A stretch of 6,342 nucleotides of DNA, from assembly GCA_019057975.1 (NCBI GenBank), contig JAHLWJ010000262.1, positions 1 to 6,342 of the forward strand, in the 5' to 3' direction. The notes below the pieces were generated by a model. It saw only the letters and a program-made list of their open reading frames with translations. It had not been told where the DNA came from and ran no database searches. This document shows positions 5,156 to 6,342 of the stretch, one piece after another. Position 1 is the first letter of the stretch, and the number at the start of each line of letters is the position of its first letter. Source of the DNA: Promethearchaeota archaeon. Its GTDB lineage: Archaea > Asgardarchaeota > Lokiarchaeia > Sigynarchaeales > SOKP01. Both the position numbers and the translations under genes were made by a program.

Positions 5156-6342
5156 TTATTGCTGAAAATCTTTTTTGGTAAGATTTTTGGTAAGATCTTT
5201 AGATTTAGAGGATATACTAACAGGAAGCTGACAATGATCAATATTGCTATCAGCATAAAATGAAAATGCAGGGGCAGCAGGATTGTAATCAAAATTTGTT
5301 TCGTTTCCAAAAGCCACATTGTTCTTAAAAACTGTACATAAAGCCGAGCCGAAAAATGGGGCAAGGTTATCTGAATAGCCAACTTGCATTCCAGAGACAC
5401 TATTTCCAGTCACCGTGTTGTAGGACGAGGTTGTAAAATCTTTATCATTAGATAAACTTATGCCTTTAAATCCTAATGACTCCACACCTTCACTAGAGAT
5501 ATTATTATCAGCAATAAGTCCGCTGTAAGAATCAAAACATTGGATTGCAATGGTAAATCCGATAGATGTAATTTGATTTCCTCTTATAATAAATCCTTCA
5601 GTTCCTGAGACAATAATACCATAGTCAATAAAACCATTTACCTTGATTCTATTATTTTCTACTACTATATTTCTTATAGGAGCATCCGGAGGATTTTCAG
5701 GGTCACGTTGAAATCCTGCTAAAAATACGCATGTAGCACTCACACTTCTTAAATCACAGTCTGAGATACGGACATTTTGAGATTCTCTTACTATTTCCAA
5801 ACTCCATGAAGAATCAATCTGTACTGTTCTTGTTCCTGGTGTCGTAGAATTGTCAATTTTTGCATTAATAACATTGACATTTTCAGATTGGGTGACTGAA
5901 ATTTGCCCTCCTTTAATATTAGAATCTAAAACATCGGCATTAATAGTATTAAATAAATATACTAAAAATTTTAGACCAACGGTATTATCAGAAAAAAGAT
6001 TACATATAGTCAAACCACAGACATTATATGAAGATATTCCTGAATAAGGTGCAACAGGACTTTCCGCTGTAACTGGGTTAACACTACCTCCTACATTTAA
6101 CAGAGTTGGTTCTTCAATCTTAACGTTTTTACTATCTGCAATTTGAACACCATTTGAAAATCCAATAGCTCCATCTGAAGCTCTAAGATCAACTTTGACT
6201 AATTTCACATCTGTAGAACCTTCTACTTTAATCAAAGGGACTTGAGATTCAACATTAGTTTTAATGCTTCTATGATTGAAATCTAATACAACATTATCTG
6301 CATTAACTGTGATAGCACTTTGAGTAGCATCAGACCAAGTAA
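5156..6342 (-). CDS. Right-handed parallel beta-helix protein (N-terminus cut by window edge)
   Basis: The frame is open from the right edge to the TAA at 5158-5156, giving 394 visible residues; the true start lies outside the window. The TTG at 6235-6233 is an internal Leu codon, because coding continues upstream (SDATQSAITVNADNVVLDFN), a typical first strand of a pectate-lyase-like fold. Short repeated coils with Asn/Asp at turns fill residues 40-345: NVRISDCDLRS, NIVVENNRIKV, GFIIRGNQITS, GLIADNNISS and SYNTVTGNSVSG. These match the parallel beta-helix family, which includes polysaccharide lyases, hydrolases and virus tail or surface fibres. I see no clear catalytic set. The end (SKSKDLTKNLTKKDFQQ) is polar. 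Base composition is richer in G/C than its neighbours in places (29 of 60 at 5341-5400), hinting at a different origin. A glycan-binding, glycan-cleaving or structural role is possible but unproven. Confidence 0.88.
   Translation of the reverse strand, partial: TWSDATQSAITVNADNVVLDFNHRSIKTNVESQVPLIKVEGSTDVKLVKVDLRASDGAIGFSNGVQIADSKNVKIEEPTLLNVGGSVNPVTAESPVAPYSGISSYNVCGLTICNLFSDNTVGLKFLVYLFNTINADVLDSNIKGGQISVTQSENVNVINAKIDNSTTPGTRTVQIDSSWSLEIVRESQNVRISDCDLRSVSATCVFLAGFQRDPENPPDAPIRNIVVENNRIKVNGFIDYGIIVSGTEGFIIRGNQITSIGFTIAIQCFDSYSGLIADNNISSEGVESLGFKGISLSNDKDFTTSSYNTVTGNSVSGMQVGYSDNLAPFFGSALCTVFKNNVAFGNETNFDYNPAAPAFSFYADSNIDHCQLPVSISSKSKDLTKNLTKKDFQQ

Noticed and set aside
5098..5400. Minus-strand open frame of 100 codons
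   Set aside because: It overlaps the end of the beta-helix gene in another frame, starts inside that gene and shows no recognisable domain.
5850..6047. Plus-strand open frame of 65 codons
   Set aside because: It is antisense to the beta-helix gene, with no supporting start region.

Overview
The window looks like a piece of a large DNA virus genome (Nucleocytoviricota), most likely a Mimiviridae-like or related giant virus from an uncultured source. Supporting signs are a strongly A/T-rich sequence, short and almost pure A/T gaps between closely packed intronless genes on both strands, a virus-type largest RNA polymerase subunit (Rpb1) fragment, a copy of the octamer AAAATTGA (the mimivirus early promoter element) upstream of one gene, and small hairpins just past stop codons, as in mimivirus transcript ends. 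I cannot name the species or place the family firmly from this sequence alone.

Layout from left to right. (1) 1-836, minus strand: most of a gene running off the left edge. It is helix-rich, starts with a myristoylation-like MGNS and has a Pro/Met/Gln repeat tail. (2) A pure A/T divergent gap. (3) 888-1181, plus strand: a 97-residue two-helix membrane protein. (4) 1199-1672, minus strand: an unrecognised 157-residue protein with a basic tail, convergent with the previous gene. (5) 1723-3783, minus strand: a 686-residue protein equal to the C-terminal part of Rpb1, from just before the trigger loop onward. (6) 3849-4406, minus strand: a 185-residue protein with four hydrophobic segments. (7) A divergent gap with a 28-bp perfect palindrome and the AAAATTGA element. 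(8) 4490-5054, plus strand: a gene in two reading frames, about 187 residues if joined, ending in 21-residue Ser/Pro/Arg repeats. (9) A convergent gap with an 11-bp hairpin. (10) 5156-6342, minus strand: the C-terminal 394 residues of a right-handed parallel beta-helix protein, cut by the right edge.

Only the polymerase fragment has a firm molecular role: as part of the virus's own RNA polymerase it would transcribe viral genes. It needs a partner carrying the Rpb1 N-terminal half, with the catalytic aspartates and bridge helix, which is not in this window. The beta-helix protein and the MGNS protein could be virion or host-interaction proteins, but that is inference. I see no sign of an operon for a dedicated defence or metabolic system. 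The items most worth a second look are the archaeal-style split of Rpb1, the frameshifted Ser/Pro repeat gene, and the palindrome on the start codon of the membrane protein gene.
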